Shown here one piece after another: positions 27,615-37,959 of a stretch of 64,000 bases of DNA. Positions within the stretch are counted from its first letter, which is position 1. Every line of letters begins with the position of its first letter. The position numbers were made by a program, and so were the translations under genes. Source of the stretch: CAKOTZ01 sp964489885 (lineage in GTDB: Bacteria > Bacillota > Clostridia > TANB77 > CAG-508); the NCBI GenBank assembly GCA_964489885.1, contig CAZAZX010000001.1, positions 102,490 to 166,489 on the forward strand, given 5' to 3'. Below the pieces are notes generated by a model. That model saw only the letters and a program-made list of their open reading frames with translations, did not search any database and was not told where the DNA came from.

Positions 27615-30003
27615 ATGAAAAAAATCGAATTGTTATCTCCTGTCGGAGACTTTGAATGTTTAAAAGCAGCTGTTCAAAACGGTGCAGATAGTGTATATCT
27701 TGGTGCTTCTAGTTTTAGTGCAAGGGCTTCTGCTAAAAACTTTGACTTAGAAGAATTAAAAGAAGCAATTAAATATGCAAAATTAAGAAATGTAAATGTT
27801 CACTTAACTTTAAATACTTTAGTTGAAGAAAATGAATTAGATGATGCTTTAAATTTAGCAAATGCTGCATATTCATTTGGCATTGATGCTATTATAGTTC
27901 AAGATTTTGGGCTTGCAACATTGCTTATTAAAAATTTTCCAGACTTAAATATACATGCTAGTACGCAAATGACAATTCATAATTTAGAAGGTGCTCTCGA
28001 AATGGAAAAGTTAGGTTTTAAAAGAGTAGTTTTATCTCGTGAGCTATCAATTCCTGAATTTTCCAACATTTGTCATAATACAAATATAGAAATAGAAACA
28101 TTTATACATGGAGCTTTATGTATTTCATATTCAGGAAGATGTTATATGTCAAGCTTAATTGGTGGTCGTTCTGGAAATCGTGGTAAATGTGCTCAAAGTT
28201 GCAGACTTCCCTATAAGTTATATGACAAGGATAAAAATTTAATGGATAAAGGCTACCTTTTAAGTCCTAGAGACTTATGTTCACTAAATAATTTGCCTGA
28301 ACTCGTAAATGCTGGAATTGATAGTTTTAAAATTGAGGGTAGAATGAAAAATCCTGAATATGTTGCAACTGTAACTAGAATCTATAGAAAATACTTTGAT
28401 AAAATATTAAAAAAAGAAAACTATATTGTTGATCAAAATAATATTAAAGAATTAATGCAAGTATTTAATCGTGGTGGTTTTTCGAGTGGTCATTTAACAA
28501 ATGAACCTAATAAAAAACTTATTTACTCAATAAAACCAAATAATATTGGGCTATATCTTGGGAAAATAAAGAAATTCGATAAAAATAAAGGATATATCAC
28601 CTTAATTCCAGAAGAAGAAATTGAAGTTGGAGATTCTATTTCTGTTGAAAATGAAAATACTAAATATACAATTTCTGAATTAACTGAAAATGGAAAAAAC
28701 ATACCTAGTGCAAAAAATCAATTAGTTACAATCGGACGTATGAAGGGAAATATTAAAGTAAATGATTCTGTTTATAAATTATCAAGTAAAAAACTTTCTA
28801 AACTTGCACAAGCTTCATATCAAAAAGAAAATAAAAAAATTAAACTTAATGCAACTATTACAATAAAAGCAAATAAGCCTGTTACCTTACAAGTATCCCC
28901 TGTTCAAGTTCAAAATAATATATATGAAAACATAAATATAAATATTGTTTCAGATATCATTCCAGAAAAAGCACTAAATCAGCCATTAACAGTAGAAAAA
29001 ATTGAAGCACAACTCAAGAAAACTGGAAATACTGAATTTGAATTTAAAAATATAGAGGTAAATTTAGATGATGGGCTTTATATAAAATCTATTTCTTCAT
29101 TAAATGAATTTCGAAGAACTGCTCTATTACAACTTGAAGAAAAAGCAATAGAAAAATTTACAAAAGATAAAATAAATGAAATTAAAAAATCTACATTAAT
29201 TAAAAGTGAATTACAGAATAAAAAACAAATTTCTATCTTGCTAAATAAGTTAAACTTAAGTAATGACTATAAAAAAATTTCAGAGGTTGAATACATATAT
29301 ATTCCACTACATTATTATTTAAATAAAGACTATTATAATATAATAAAACAATTTAAATCAACCTACGTTTATCTTCCTACAATAATTAGACAAAACAAAA
29401 TTGAATCTTTAAAAAAGTCATTGAAATTAATTACTGAAAAATTTAATATTTCAGGTTTTGTTATTTCAAATTTATCTGATTTAAGCTTAATTCCAGAATC
29501 AGATAATTTTAAAATTGTTGGGAATTACACATTAAATGTTTTTAACAATCAAACTATTAATGAATTATCTAAATTGGGATTTGATAGAATTACCCAATCT
29601 TTAGAATTACCAGAAGCAGATTCAAATGAACTTCAATTTTCAAATTTAGAAAGTATAGTTTATGGAAGGGCACCATCTATGACATTAAATTATTGCTTAT
29701 TAGGAAAATCAAACCATTGCTACAAAGAATGTCAAAGATATTGTGAAAAAGATGAGTATATTTTAAATGACAGAATGAACTTTGATTTTCCAATATCTGT
29801 AAATAATACAGCAACAATTACAACAATATATAATAGCAAAATAACATCAATTTTGCCTTCTAAAACAAAGGCCTCTATATATAGAATTGATATTTTAGAT
29901 GAAAGTATAAATGAAATTAATAACGTTATTGATACTGTTCGTAAACGGTGAAAGGCTTGAAGGAAAAGATTACACAAATGCAAATTTAAATAGAGAAATA
30001 TAA
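27615..30003 (+). CDS. U32 family protease with DUF3656-like domain; terminal CGG-TGA bypassed by +1 reading
   Basis: Residues 1-300 are the U32 domain: IELLSPVGDFECLKAAVQNG, and the signature ETFIHGALCISYSGRCYMSS followed by GNRGKCAQSCRLPYKLY, which includes cysteines that hold an Fe-S cluster in RlhA/TrhP-type enzymes. The long C-terminal half resembles DUF3656, as in RlhA. These proteins hydroxylate RNA bases rather than digest collagen. The plain frame ends at AAA CGG TGA (29946-29951). Skipping the C continues KGERLEGKDYTNANLNREI to the stop at 30001, giving 795 residues and an ending like the TNGHxxRG tails of U32 proteins. Pathway: tRNA or rRNA modification, by family. Confidence 0.85.
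29946..29948 (+). other. CGG +1 recoding site before the U32 stop codon
   Basis: The codons are AAA CGG TGA. Dropping the C gives AAA-C-GGT-GAA-AGG, bypassing the stop and adding 18 residues with a family-like C-terminus (glycine 778). Confidence 0.65.
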
Positions 30004-30009
30004 ATGTGG

Positions 30010-30070
30010 CAAATAGGGACGGAGGATTTTTGCTTATTGAAAATTAGCAAAAATCCTCCGTCCCTATTTG
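30010..30070. repeat. GGGACGG-core perfect palindrome, likely also a terminator
   Basis: A perfect 25-bp stem (CAAATAGGGACGGAGGATTT and on) has an 11-base loop and lies 7 bases past the U32 stop and just beyond the stop of the convergent DUF378 gene. A half copy with the same CAAATAGG-ACGGAGGATTTT arm recurs at 48018-48043. The GGGACGG core is typical of REP-like palindromes spread by single-strand transposases, but no such gene is here. Confidence 0.85.
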
Positions 30071-30071
30071 A

Positions 30072-30266
30072 TTAATCTCTATCATTAAATAATAATTTTA
30101 TTCCCCATAAGCCTGAAATTCCAACTAGGCTGTATATTATTCTTGATAAAGCACTCATTTCGCCAAATATGGCTGCAACTAAATCGAATTTAAAAAAACC
30201 TATTAAGCCCCAATTAATTGCACCAATTATGATTAATACTAGAGCTATTGTATCAATTACTTTCAT
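30072..30266 (-). CDS. DUF378 small membrane protein
   Basis: This is 64 residues with two membrane helices. MKVIDTIALVLIIIGAINWG and GFFKFDLVAAIFG are the DUF378 (YuzA) hallmarks, and the end is SLVGISGLWGIKLLF. The function is unknown across the family. It is monocistronic, with GGAGG 5 bases or so before the ATG, and ends into the palindrome at 30010-30070. Confidence 0.85.
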   Translation of the reverse strand: MKVIDTIALVLIIIGAINWGLIGFFKFDLVAAIFGEMSALSRIIYSLVGISGLWGIKLLFNDRD

Positions 30267-30370
30267 TTCACACCTCCATTAATTATATATATAATTAGTT
30301 TCTTCTTTTTATTTTACTTTTATACTTTTAAAATTTGGCAGAAAAATGAGCTGATTTTATATTGTTGAAT

Positions 30371-30427
30371 AAAAAAGACAGAGCAAAAAATACAATCTAA
30401 AATTGAATTTTGCTCCGTCTTTTTTTA
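30371..30427. terminator. Bidirectional terminator downstream of dnaE
   Basis: AAAAAAGACAGAGCAAAA pairs with TTTTGCTCCGTCTTTTTT (one G-T pair) around a 19-base loop. It lies about 22 bases past the dnaE stop on the minus strand. Confidence 0.88.
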
Positions 30428-30448
30428 TTTTTTGTTTAATTTCTATTT

Positions 30449-33400
30449 TTATACTTCAACTATTTTTACATCTTGGCCAACAATCTGTCTAAATTCTTCT
30501 AAAATTTCATTAGTTAAATATATACCACCACTCATAGTTTTTTTGTCATTGTTTTCTATCATAACAGGAATATTATTTTTATCACCTCTAAAGAATCTTA
30601 AAGCACCTCTTAATTTTTTCTTTTTTTCTTCTGATAAATTTGTAACTTTTATTAGTAATACTTTCGCCTTTTGTTCTTTTAATGGATTAATAGTTTTTGC
30701 AACTATCTTTATATCTTCATCTTCCCTAATACTCAATCTTCCTTCTACAACTACAACACTATCTTCTACTAACCATTCTGCAGCTTGAACATAACAATTT
30801 TCAAATGCAATAATTTCGCAACTTCCATATAAATCTTCAATAGTTATAAATGCCATAATTGTATTATTTTTTGTATATTTTTTCTTAACAGCTGTTATAA
30901 TTCCAGCATAATGCACATTTTTTCCATCTGATTTATAATCATTTTCTTCCTTCATTCTTGCCATTTGTATAGTATTTATATTTGTCTGTTTTTTTATTTC
31001 GTTTTCTAATTTTTCTAAAGGGTGCCCGGAAATATAAATTCCCAACATTTCTTTTTCAAATTTCAATAATTCCCTCTCTGGAAGTTCTTCTACAATTGTA
31101 TAGTTATATTTTATTTCTTCTAATGCGTCATCTTTTTGTTCGCCTAAATCAAACATTGTTACTTGTCCTGTAATACTTTTCTTTGTCCTATTATTTATAG
31201 TATCCAAAATTCTTTCATAAGATACAAGTAAAGTATTTCTATTTTGTCCAAGTTCATCAAATGCGCCTGCTTTTATTAAGGATTCAATACATTTTTTATT
31301 TACAGTTTCATTTTGAATTCTTTCACAAAAATCACTGAAATTTCTAAATTTTCCATTTTTTTCTCTTTCATTTACTATTGCATTAACAGCGGCAATTCCA
31401 ACGTTTTTTACACTTCCAAGTCCGAATCTTATTTTTTTATTATCAACAGTAAACTCAGTAAAACTTTCATTTATATTTGGTTTTAATATTTCAATTTTTA
31501 ATCTTTTACATTCATCTATATATTCTGGAACTTTATCTAAATTACCTAAAAAGCTATTTAAAGTCGCTGCCATAAATTCTTCTGGATAATATCTTTTTAA
31601 ATATGCAGTTCTATATGATACAACAGAATATGCTGCAGCATGGGATTTATTAAAGGCATATTTAGCAAATTCTGCCATTTCATCAAAAATTTTATTAGCA
31701 GATACTTCATCTATACCATTTCTTACACAGCCAGGTATAACAACATTCCCATTTTCATCTACTTGTCCATGAATAAAAATTTCTCTTTCTTTTGCCATTA
31801 CATCTAATTTTTTCTTTCCCATTGCTCTTCTAACTAAGTCTGCTCTACCCAATGAATATCCAGCTAAATCACGAACAATTTGCATAACCTGCTCTTGATA
31901 AACCATACAGCCATAAGTAACTTTCAATATTGGTTTTAAAGCTGGATGTGTATATTCAGCGTGTTCAGGGTTTAATTTATTTCTAATATATCTTGGTATT
32001 TGATCCATTGGGCCTGGTCTATATAAGGAAACACCAGCAATTATATCTTCCAATGAATCTGGCTTTAGTTCCTTCATAAAATTTGTCATACCAGCTGATT
32101 CAAATTGAAATATACCAGAAGTTTTTCCTTCTGCCCATAATTTGAAAACCTCTGGGTCATTCATATCATTATCAAATTCAACATCTATTCCTCTACATTG
32201 TTTTACAAGCTTTTGTGCATTTTCAATTACAGTTAAAGTTCTAAGCCCTAAAAAGTCCATTTTAAGAAGTCCGCAATTCTTCAAGCGTAGTCATAATAAA
32301 CTGTGTTGATATTTGTCCATCTCTTACATATAATGGTACATAATTAACTACAGGTTCTTTAGTGATAACTACTCCACATGCATGTGTTGACGTCTGCCTT
32401 GGCATTCCCTCTAGCCCCATTGATATATCAAGTAATTTCTTTATTTCGGGATTTGATTCATATTCTTGACTTAACTCACGACTCTGTTTTAAGGCTTTAG
32501 CTATTGTTATATGCAATTCATTAGGTATCATTTTAGCAAGTTTATCAACTTCTGCATAAGGCATATCCAATACTCTTCCAACGTCACGTATAACCATTTT
32601 TGCCGCCATTGTTCCAAAAGTAATAATTTGTGAAACATGGTCTTTTCCATATTTTCTGCCAACATAATCTATTACTTCTTGTCTTCTTGTGTCACTAAAA
32701 TCAACATCAAAATCTGGCATACTTATTCTTTCTGGATTTAGGAAACGTTCAAAAAGTAAATTATATTTTATAGGGTCTATATCTGTGATTCCTATAGCAT
32801 AAGCAACAATTGAACCTGCACCAGAACCCCTTCCAGGTCCTACAGAAATTTTTTGAGATTTTGCATAATTTATAAAGTCCCAAACAATTAAGTAGTAATC
32901 CACATAGCCCATTTTTTCTATTACACTCATCTCATAATTGAAGCGGTCAATAATTTCCTTTGGTGGATTTTCTCCATATCTTTTAATCAATCCGTCATTA
33001 CTTAATTTTCTAAAGTAATCTGTATGTGTTTTATATTCAGGTGGGACATCATAGTTTGGTAACTTTGTAACACCAAATTCAAATTCTACATTGCATTTTT
33101 CTGCAATTTTAACTGTGTTTTCAAGTACTTCTGGTAATTCAGAAAAATGTTCATACATTTCTTCTGGGCTTTTTATATAAAATTCATCTGTTTCAAATCT
33201 CATTCTATCTTCGTCTGTAATTTTTTTACCTGTTTGAATACATAATAAAACTTCATGGTTATAAGCATCTTCTTTTTTCAAATAATGTGCATCATTTGTT
33301 GCAACCATTGGAATGTCCAATTCTCTTGCAATTTGAATTAATTTTTGATTTGCTAGAGTTTGCTCTCTTAAGCCATTATATTGTAATTCTATATAATAGT

Positions 33401-33959
33401 CTTCTCCAAATACATCCTTATGCCATTTTGCAATTTCTTTTGCCTTTTCCATATCATTTGACAAAATTGCTCTATTTATACTACCCGCTAAACACGCACT
33501 TAGGCATACCAATCCTTTGCTATATTTTTTTAATATTTCTAAATCTATACGTGGCTTATAGTAAAAACCTTCAACAAAACCTAATGAAACTAATTTTACT
33601 AGATTTTTATAACCTTCATTATCTTTTGCAAGTAATATCAAGTGATTATATGTTTTATCTATACTTCCTTCTTTATCAAATCTACTTCTTGGAGCAACAT
33701 AAACTTCACAGCCAATGATTGGTTTAATTCCATTTTTCTTACATTCTTTATAAAAATCAACAACTCCATACATTACGCCATGATCAGTAAGTGCAATTGC
33801 ATTCATTCCTAGTTCTTTCGCTCTTACTGGCAAATCTTTAATCCTATTTGCCCCATCTAGTAAACTAAATTCGCTATGCACATGTAGATGTACAAAATCT
33901 GGCACTTTTGTTTTCCTCCTTTCATCAATATTTATGCTCTCTTGCTCTCTATTGTTCAT
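30449..33959 (-). CDS. dnaE: DNA polymerase III alpha subunit DnaE, interrupted by an in-frame CGG (+1)
   Basis: The N-terminal part from 33959 carries the PHP domain (FVHLHVHSEFSLLDG, IALTDHGVMYG) and the polymerase catalytic aspartates (MPDFDVDFSD). At 32271-32273 the frame reads GAA TTG CGG ACT TCT TAA. Skipping the C gives LEELGLLKMDFLGLRTL, one of the best conserved DnaE blocks, and continues to 30449 through the tandem HhH region (YRPGPMDQIPRYI, FNKSHAAAYSVVSYRTAYL) and an OB fold. The joined product is 1169 residues, normal for DnaE1. Replicative polymerase is essential, so this gene must be expressed. A start inside the second half (ATG at 32284) overlaps but has no plausible role. 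Confidence 0.95.
32271..32273 (-). other. CGG +1 recoding site in dnaE
   Basis: The codons are TTG CGG ACT. Dropping the C gives TTG-C-GGA-CTT, that is Leu-Gly-Leu (glycine 563) in LEELGLLKMDFLG. Unshifted reading stops three codons after CGG... ACT TCT TAA. Confidence 0.95.
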
Positions 33960-34036
33960 ATTCTACTATATATTTTTGTAAAAATCAATAATAGCTTTTT
34001 TGCCATAAAATTATATATTAGCGTCATCTTATGCAC

Positions 34037-34113
34037 AATAAGAACTTAACCCATCAGCACGATTAAAGCCGTAAGTAGGGTCTAAAAGAAACCTTGTTGC
34101 TTTCGCAATAAAA
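34037..34113 (-). repeat. Dispersed terminator-associated repeat, copy C
   Basis: On the minus strand: TTTTATTGCGAAAGCAACAAGG, here cited by its core GAAAGCAACAAGG, then TTTCTTTTAGACCCTACTT, the degenerate hairpin ACGGCTTTAATCGTGCTGA and TGGGTTAAGTTCTTATT. It is a nearly full-length copy. Together with the half copy at 34131-34157 it flanks the rny terminator as an inverted pair. The stretch 33960-34155 holds no gene besides these elements. Confidence 0.7.
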
Positions 34114-34136
34114 AAAGTGGCCAAAGCCACTTTTTA
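34111..34136. terminator. Bidirectional terminator downstream of rny
   Basis: AAAAAAGTGGC pairs with GCCACTTTTT around CAAA. The stem can extend outward because both flanks carry opposite arms of the dispersed repeat (TTGCTTTCGCAATAAA and TTTATTGTGAAACAA). Confidence 0.88.
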
Positions 34137-34157
34137 TTGTGAAACAACAAAGTTTCT
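34131..34157 (+). repeat. Half copy of the dispersed repeat beside the rny stop
   Basis: TTTTTATTGTGAAACAACAA followed by AGTTTC is only the left arm of the family. It is inverted relative to copy C, and its last bases overlap the rny stop codon region. Confidence 0.65.
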
Positions 34158-35700
34158 ATTTTGCATAATCTATTGCTCTTACTTCTCTAATAACATTAAC
34201 TTTAATTTGTCCTGGATATTCCATTTCATTTTCAACTTTTTTAGCAACTTCTCTTGCCATTATTACCATTTGACTATCATTTACTTTATCAGGTTTTACA
34301 ATTAGTCTTACTTCTCTTCCAGCTTGGATAGCATAAGACTTTTCAACACCTTCAAAAGAATCTGCAATTTTTTCAAGTTTTTCTAGTCTCTTAATATATG
34401 TTTCAAGAGTTTCACGTCTTGCTCCAGGTCTTGAAGCAGAAATAGCATCAGCTGCTTGTACTAAAACAGCTTCAATACTTTCTGGTTCAACATCTCCGTG
34501 GTGAGCTTCTACAGCATTTATAACGGCTGGACTTTCTTTAAACTTTTTAAGAACATCCACACCAATTTCAACGTGAGTTCCTTCCATATCATGGTCTAAA
34601 GCTTTTCCAATATCATGAAGTAAACCAGCACGTCTTGCTATTCTTGCATCTGCACCGATTTCTTCCGCCATAATTCTTGCTAAATTTGATACTTCAATTG
34701 AGTGGTTTAAAACGTTTTGACCATAGCTTGTCCTATATTTTAATTTACCGATTAATTTTACTAAATCAGGAGCTAAGCCATTAACACCTGTTTCAAGCAT
34801 TGCTCTTTCACCTTCTGATTTAATAACTGCTTGAACTTCTTCTTTTGCCTTCTCAACCATTTCCTCAATTTTAGCAGGATGGATTCTCCCATCATCAATT
34901 AATTTTTCAAGTGCAATTCTTGCAACTTCTCTTCTTAATGGATCAAATCCAGATAAAATAACAGCTTCTGGTGTATCGTCTATTATTAAATCGATACCAG
35001 TTAGTGTTTCTAATGTTTTTATATTTCTACCTTCTCTACCTATTATTCTACCTTTCATATCATCATTTGGTAAAGAAACGACAGAAACTGTAGTTTCTGA
35101 AGTATGATCTGCAGCACATTTTTGTATTGCATATCCAATTATTTCTCTAGCATTTTTATCTGCTTCCTCTTTGGCTTTAGCATCTAAATCTCTTATTAAT
35201 GATGCTTTTTCGTCAACAATCTCCTTTTCAACTTTCTCAAGCAAATAATTTTTTGCTTCTTCAGTTGTTAGTCCAGAAATCTTCTGCAATTTTTCATCTT
35301 GTTCTTTTAAATTTTCTTCAAGTTTAGCTTTAATTTCATCATTTTTTCTATACTTGTCTTCTAATTCTTTTTCTTTTCTTTCTAAGTTATTAGAACGTTT
35401 GTCTAAAGATTCTTCTTTTTGAATAATTCTTTTTTCTTGTAATTGTACTTCGCCTCTTCTTTCTTTAATCTCCAAATCTAAATCGTTTCTTGCTTTTAGC
35501 ATTTCATCTTTAATTTTGAATATTTCTTCTTTCTTTTTGTTTTCAGCCTCGATTTTTGCGTTTTCAAGCAATCTCTTTGCTTCGTCTTCAGCACTTTTAA
35601 TTTTTGATTCTGCTGTTTTCTTACGCATTACCATTCCAATTGGTATGAAGATTACAGCTGAGATTAAAAAGGTGATTACAATTGTTAATACTAAATTCAT
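34156..35700 (-). CDS. rny: Ribonuclease Y
   Basis: This is 514 residues, the standard length. One N-terminal membrane helix (about 3-24), a long coiled coil (about 30-200), a KH domain with NDDMKGRIIGREGRNIKTLE (core GRIIGREGRNIK), and an HD domain with the metal pair in AGLLHDIGKALD. RNase Y begins mRNA decay at the membrane in Firmicutes. It is monocistronic, with AGGTG-type Shine-Dalgarno and a strong terminator. About 240 bases of A/T-rich sequence upstream hold only its promoter as far as I can see. Confidence 0.97.
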   Translation of the reverse strand: MNLVLTIVITFLISAVIFIPIGMVMRKKTAESKIKSAEDEAKRLLENAKIEAENKKKEEIFKIKDEMLKARNDLDLEIKERRGEVQLQEKRIIQKEESLDKRSNNLERKEKELEDKYRKNDEIKAKLEENLKEQDEKLQKISGLTTEEAKNYLLEKVEKEIVDEKASLIRDLDAKAKEEADKNAREIIGYAIQKCAADHTSETTVSVVSLPNDDMKGRIIGREGRNIKTLETLTGIDLIIDDTPEAVILSGFDPLRREVARIALEKLIDDGRIHPAKIEEMVEKAKEEVQAVIKSEGERAMLETGVNGLAPDLVKLIGKLKYRTSYGQNVLNHSIEVSNLARIMAEEIGADARIARRAGLLHDIGKALDHDMEGTHVEIGVDVLKKFKESPAVINAVEAHHGDVEPESIEAVLVQAADAISASRPGARRETLETYIKRLEKLEKIADSFEGVEKSYAIQAGREVRLIVKPDKVNDSQMVIMAREVAKKVENEMEYPGQIKVNVIREVRAIDYAK

Positions 35701-35938
35701 TAAATTACACCTCTTCTTATTAATTTTTCAATGTACAGATAAACATATCTATTTAATTAACTTTTGCATTAATTATATTTTACGATTAATAAATATTTTA
35801 ACTTACTACTACATTTTATATGTATTATTGTAAACTGTCAATACCAAAATAAAATTTTATTAGTGGATTTTAGAAAAATGGAAGCAAAGTTTTTTAGAAT
35901 TACAAAAAAGCTCATCTTCCATTTAAATTGATATATCT

Positions 35939-36251
35939 TTATTGCACATTATTATATAAATAATCTAATGTTTCTTTTACATTTGTAACTTTCCAATTGT
36001 TATTTTCTGGTGTAAATGAAACATCTTCTGCCTTAATACTTTTATTATTTTCTGCTTCTTCAATTTTTTCATAATATTGATTTAATATATTAGATTCTTC
36101 ATCTATTTTATATTGATATGTTTCTCCTGCATTTTTTGCTTTATCTATTATTCCACCGTTAGTAAAAATATAAATAGATACTCCGTGCTAAAATTAAAAG
36201 AACTATAATGGTAATAATAAGTGCAACCAGTGTTATTCCACTTTTTTTCAT
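35939..36251 (-). CDS. Small type IV pilin-like protein, interrupted by an in-frame CGG (+1)
   Basis: The ATG at 36251 opens MKKSGITLVALIITIIVLL, a class III-type prepilin N-terminus with G before the cleavage point, then LILA and CGG at 36183-36185. Unshifted reading stops eight codons later. Dropping the C continues GVSIYIFTNGGIIDKAKNAG and a soluble tail to 35939, total 103 residues, ending TLDYLYNNVQ. LxLAGV at the end of the helix is the normal pilin pattern (for example ILAGVTI), so the glycine is expected. The small tail suggests a minor pilin or pseudopilin. It is 99 bases upstream of a wall hydrolase gene on the same strand. No pilus assembly genes are in the window. Confidence 0.82.
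36183..36185 (-). other. CGG +1 recoding site in the small pilin
   Basis: The codons are GCA CGG AGT. Dropping the C gives GCA-C-GGA-GTA, that is Ala-Gly-Val (glycine 23) at the end of the pilin helix. Confidence 0.85.
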
Positions 36252-36350
36252 ATATATCATCTCTTTTCTTCGTTTTTATTTTATATTAACAAGACAAATA
36301 TTACTCTGCAAATTTTTATCTTATTCTAAAAAAACTTGTCTATTTTCTCA

Positions 36351-37589
36351 TTACAACCTATTATATAAATAACTCATCCACTTATATACTCCAGAATTCC
36401 AATTTTTATCGCTTGCATATCTTTTGTTTACATCACTTAAAGTAGATCCATTGTAGTATTTTCCATTTGCTATTTCTCCGTCATATATATTTGTTCCAGG
36501 TGCATTTATATAGTATTTTACCAAAACACGCGAAACAAGGTCTATTCCTTCTGAATAAGAACTAAAAGTTTTAGCATTAGCATAAGGATTATTATCATTT
36601 GCACCATATCCAAATAAGTTTTTCTTGTTTAATGCGATTTTTGAAGTAGCCCAGTTGCTCTCATGAATTGCTACAGCTGCAACAAATACTCCATTAATTT
36701 TATACTGTTTTTCAGCATAGAAAAAATATTCTGCATTGCTTTCAAAAATTTTATTTTTATCTTGGTTGATTCCAGATAAAACCTTCTTAAATTGCTCAAT
36801 ACTCAATCCACTAGGTTTGTTTAAACTCATATTCTTACTTAAACTTGCCAAAAGCTCTTCTTTAGATTTTTGACTAGAATACTTACTAATATCAACATTC
36901 GGATTAATATATGTAACACAATCTTTTTGTACATACCCCTCATAGTTTTTGTATTTAATTTTATACCAATCATTAGCTATTTCAAGTAATTTTACCTCTT
37001 CGTTCTTACTAAGTGTTATTATTTTGTTTGAATCTTTATCTGGCATAAGTCTTACGGCTAAAGTATTTGATGTAACAAATAATTTTTCTCCAACTTTAAC
37101 CTTATAATCACTAGAAAATCCAGCTGTACCAATTTCGACTACTTTATTAACAGAAGCTATTAAAATATTTGAATTTATAACCTCATTTACAAGTATATCC
37201 CCCTCATAAAATTTTTTTGTTATAGTTTCTTGCTTACCATCTCTTCCCTCTTGAACAACTTGGATTGTACCTTTTGGAAGTTTATTATTATTTTTGTATA
37301 CAGTAGTAAATTCCCAATCCTCTTCTTCTTTTAGAATTTCTTCTTTTTTTACATTTTTAGAATTATTATTTATTATTTCAAATATATTATAATCATCTTG
37401 TTTTATATCATTTATTTCATTTTGAACAGTATTTTCATTCTTTTCATGGCTGTATGATTGAGCATAAACTGGAACACTCGCATACCATGAAAATCTAGTA
37501 AACAAAACAAATATAACTAATAATGCTATTAAAATTAAAAGAAGTATATAAAATTTTTCTATTTTTCTTAACTTTCGTTTTTTGTTCAT
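36351..37589 (-). CDS. Membrane-anchored wall hydrolase with G5, SH3 and glucosaminidase domains
   Basis: This is 412 residues. A basic cytoplasmic start and one membrane helix (about 13-32) lead to a G5 domain (about 100-160, ending VNKVVEIGTAG) and an SH3b domain (LFVTSNTLAVRLMPDKDSN, then VKLLEIANDWYKIKYKNYEG, cited as NDWYKIKYKNYEG). The C-terminal GH73-type glucosaminidase has the catalytic glutamate in AIHESNWATSKIA and the NLFGYGANDNNPY block. It would cut GlcNAc-MurNAc links in peptidoglycan at the outer face of the membrane. It is the second wall glucosaminidase in this window. Confidence 0.85.
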   Translation of the reverse strand: MNKKRKLRKIEKFYILLLILIALLVIFVLFTRFSWYASVPVYAQSYSHEKNENTVQNEINDIKQDDYNIFEIINNNSKNVKKEEILKEEEDWEFTTVYKNNNKLPKGTIQVVQEGRDGKQETITKKFYEGDILVNEVINSNILIASVNKVVEIGTAGFSSDYKVKVGEKLFVTSNTLAVRLMPDKDSNKIITLSKNEEVKLLEIANDWYKIKYKNYEGYVQKDCVTYINPNVDISKYSSQKSKEELLASLSKNMSLNKPSGLSIEQFKKVLSGINQDKNKIFESNAEYFFYAEKQYKINGVFVAAVAIHESNWATSKIALNKKNLFGYGANDNNPYANAKTFSSYSEGIDLVSRVLVKYYINAPGTNIYDGEIANGKYYNGSTLSDVNKRYASDKNWNSGVYKWMSYLYNRL

Positions 37590-37775
37590 TTGTTACCACC
37601 TATTTTAGTTTATAATTGATTTTGTTTTCATTCAATGGAAAAGATTGTAATTTATGAGTTTTAGTTTAATTAAAGTTTTCCAAATTTTCATAGTTCAACT
37701 TTTTTATGTTGTTATTTCAAATTATTTATTATATAATTATGCTAACTTGATTTGAAAGGATGTGCCCTTCTATAA

Positions 37776-37931
37776 ATGAAAATTAAAGAAATACGTTTAG
37801 AATCAATAATAGTAAAACAAAACAATGAAGAAATATACAATGGAAAAGTAGAAGATGCGCCAAAAGATTTATTGCAAAAGGAAGTTGCATCAATTCATTT
37901 TGATTGTTCAAAATTAATAATAGAAATTTAG
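37776..37931 (+). CDS. Unknown 51-residue protein
   Basis: ATG at 37776 with AAAGGATG upstream, stop at 37929-37931. It begins MKIKEIRLESIIVKQNNEEI and ends VASIHFDCSKLIIEI. There is no signal or membrane helix. It is mostly charged, with a beta-like pattern at both ends. It stands alone on the plus strand between two minus-strand genes and runs convergently into murD. I do not recognise it; the good ribosome site makes it a real gene candidate. Confidence 0.5.
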   Translation: MKIKEIRLESIIVKQNNEEIYNGKVEDAPKDLLQKEVASIHFDCSKLIIEI

Positions 37932-37959
37932 ATTGAATTATTAATTTTTTGATACTTTC

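Noticed and set aside
32262..32284. dnaE as two separate genes, a split polymerase
   Set aside because: The break is inside one conserved block, the second part has no ribosome site, and the same CGG lesion recurs in unrelated genes.
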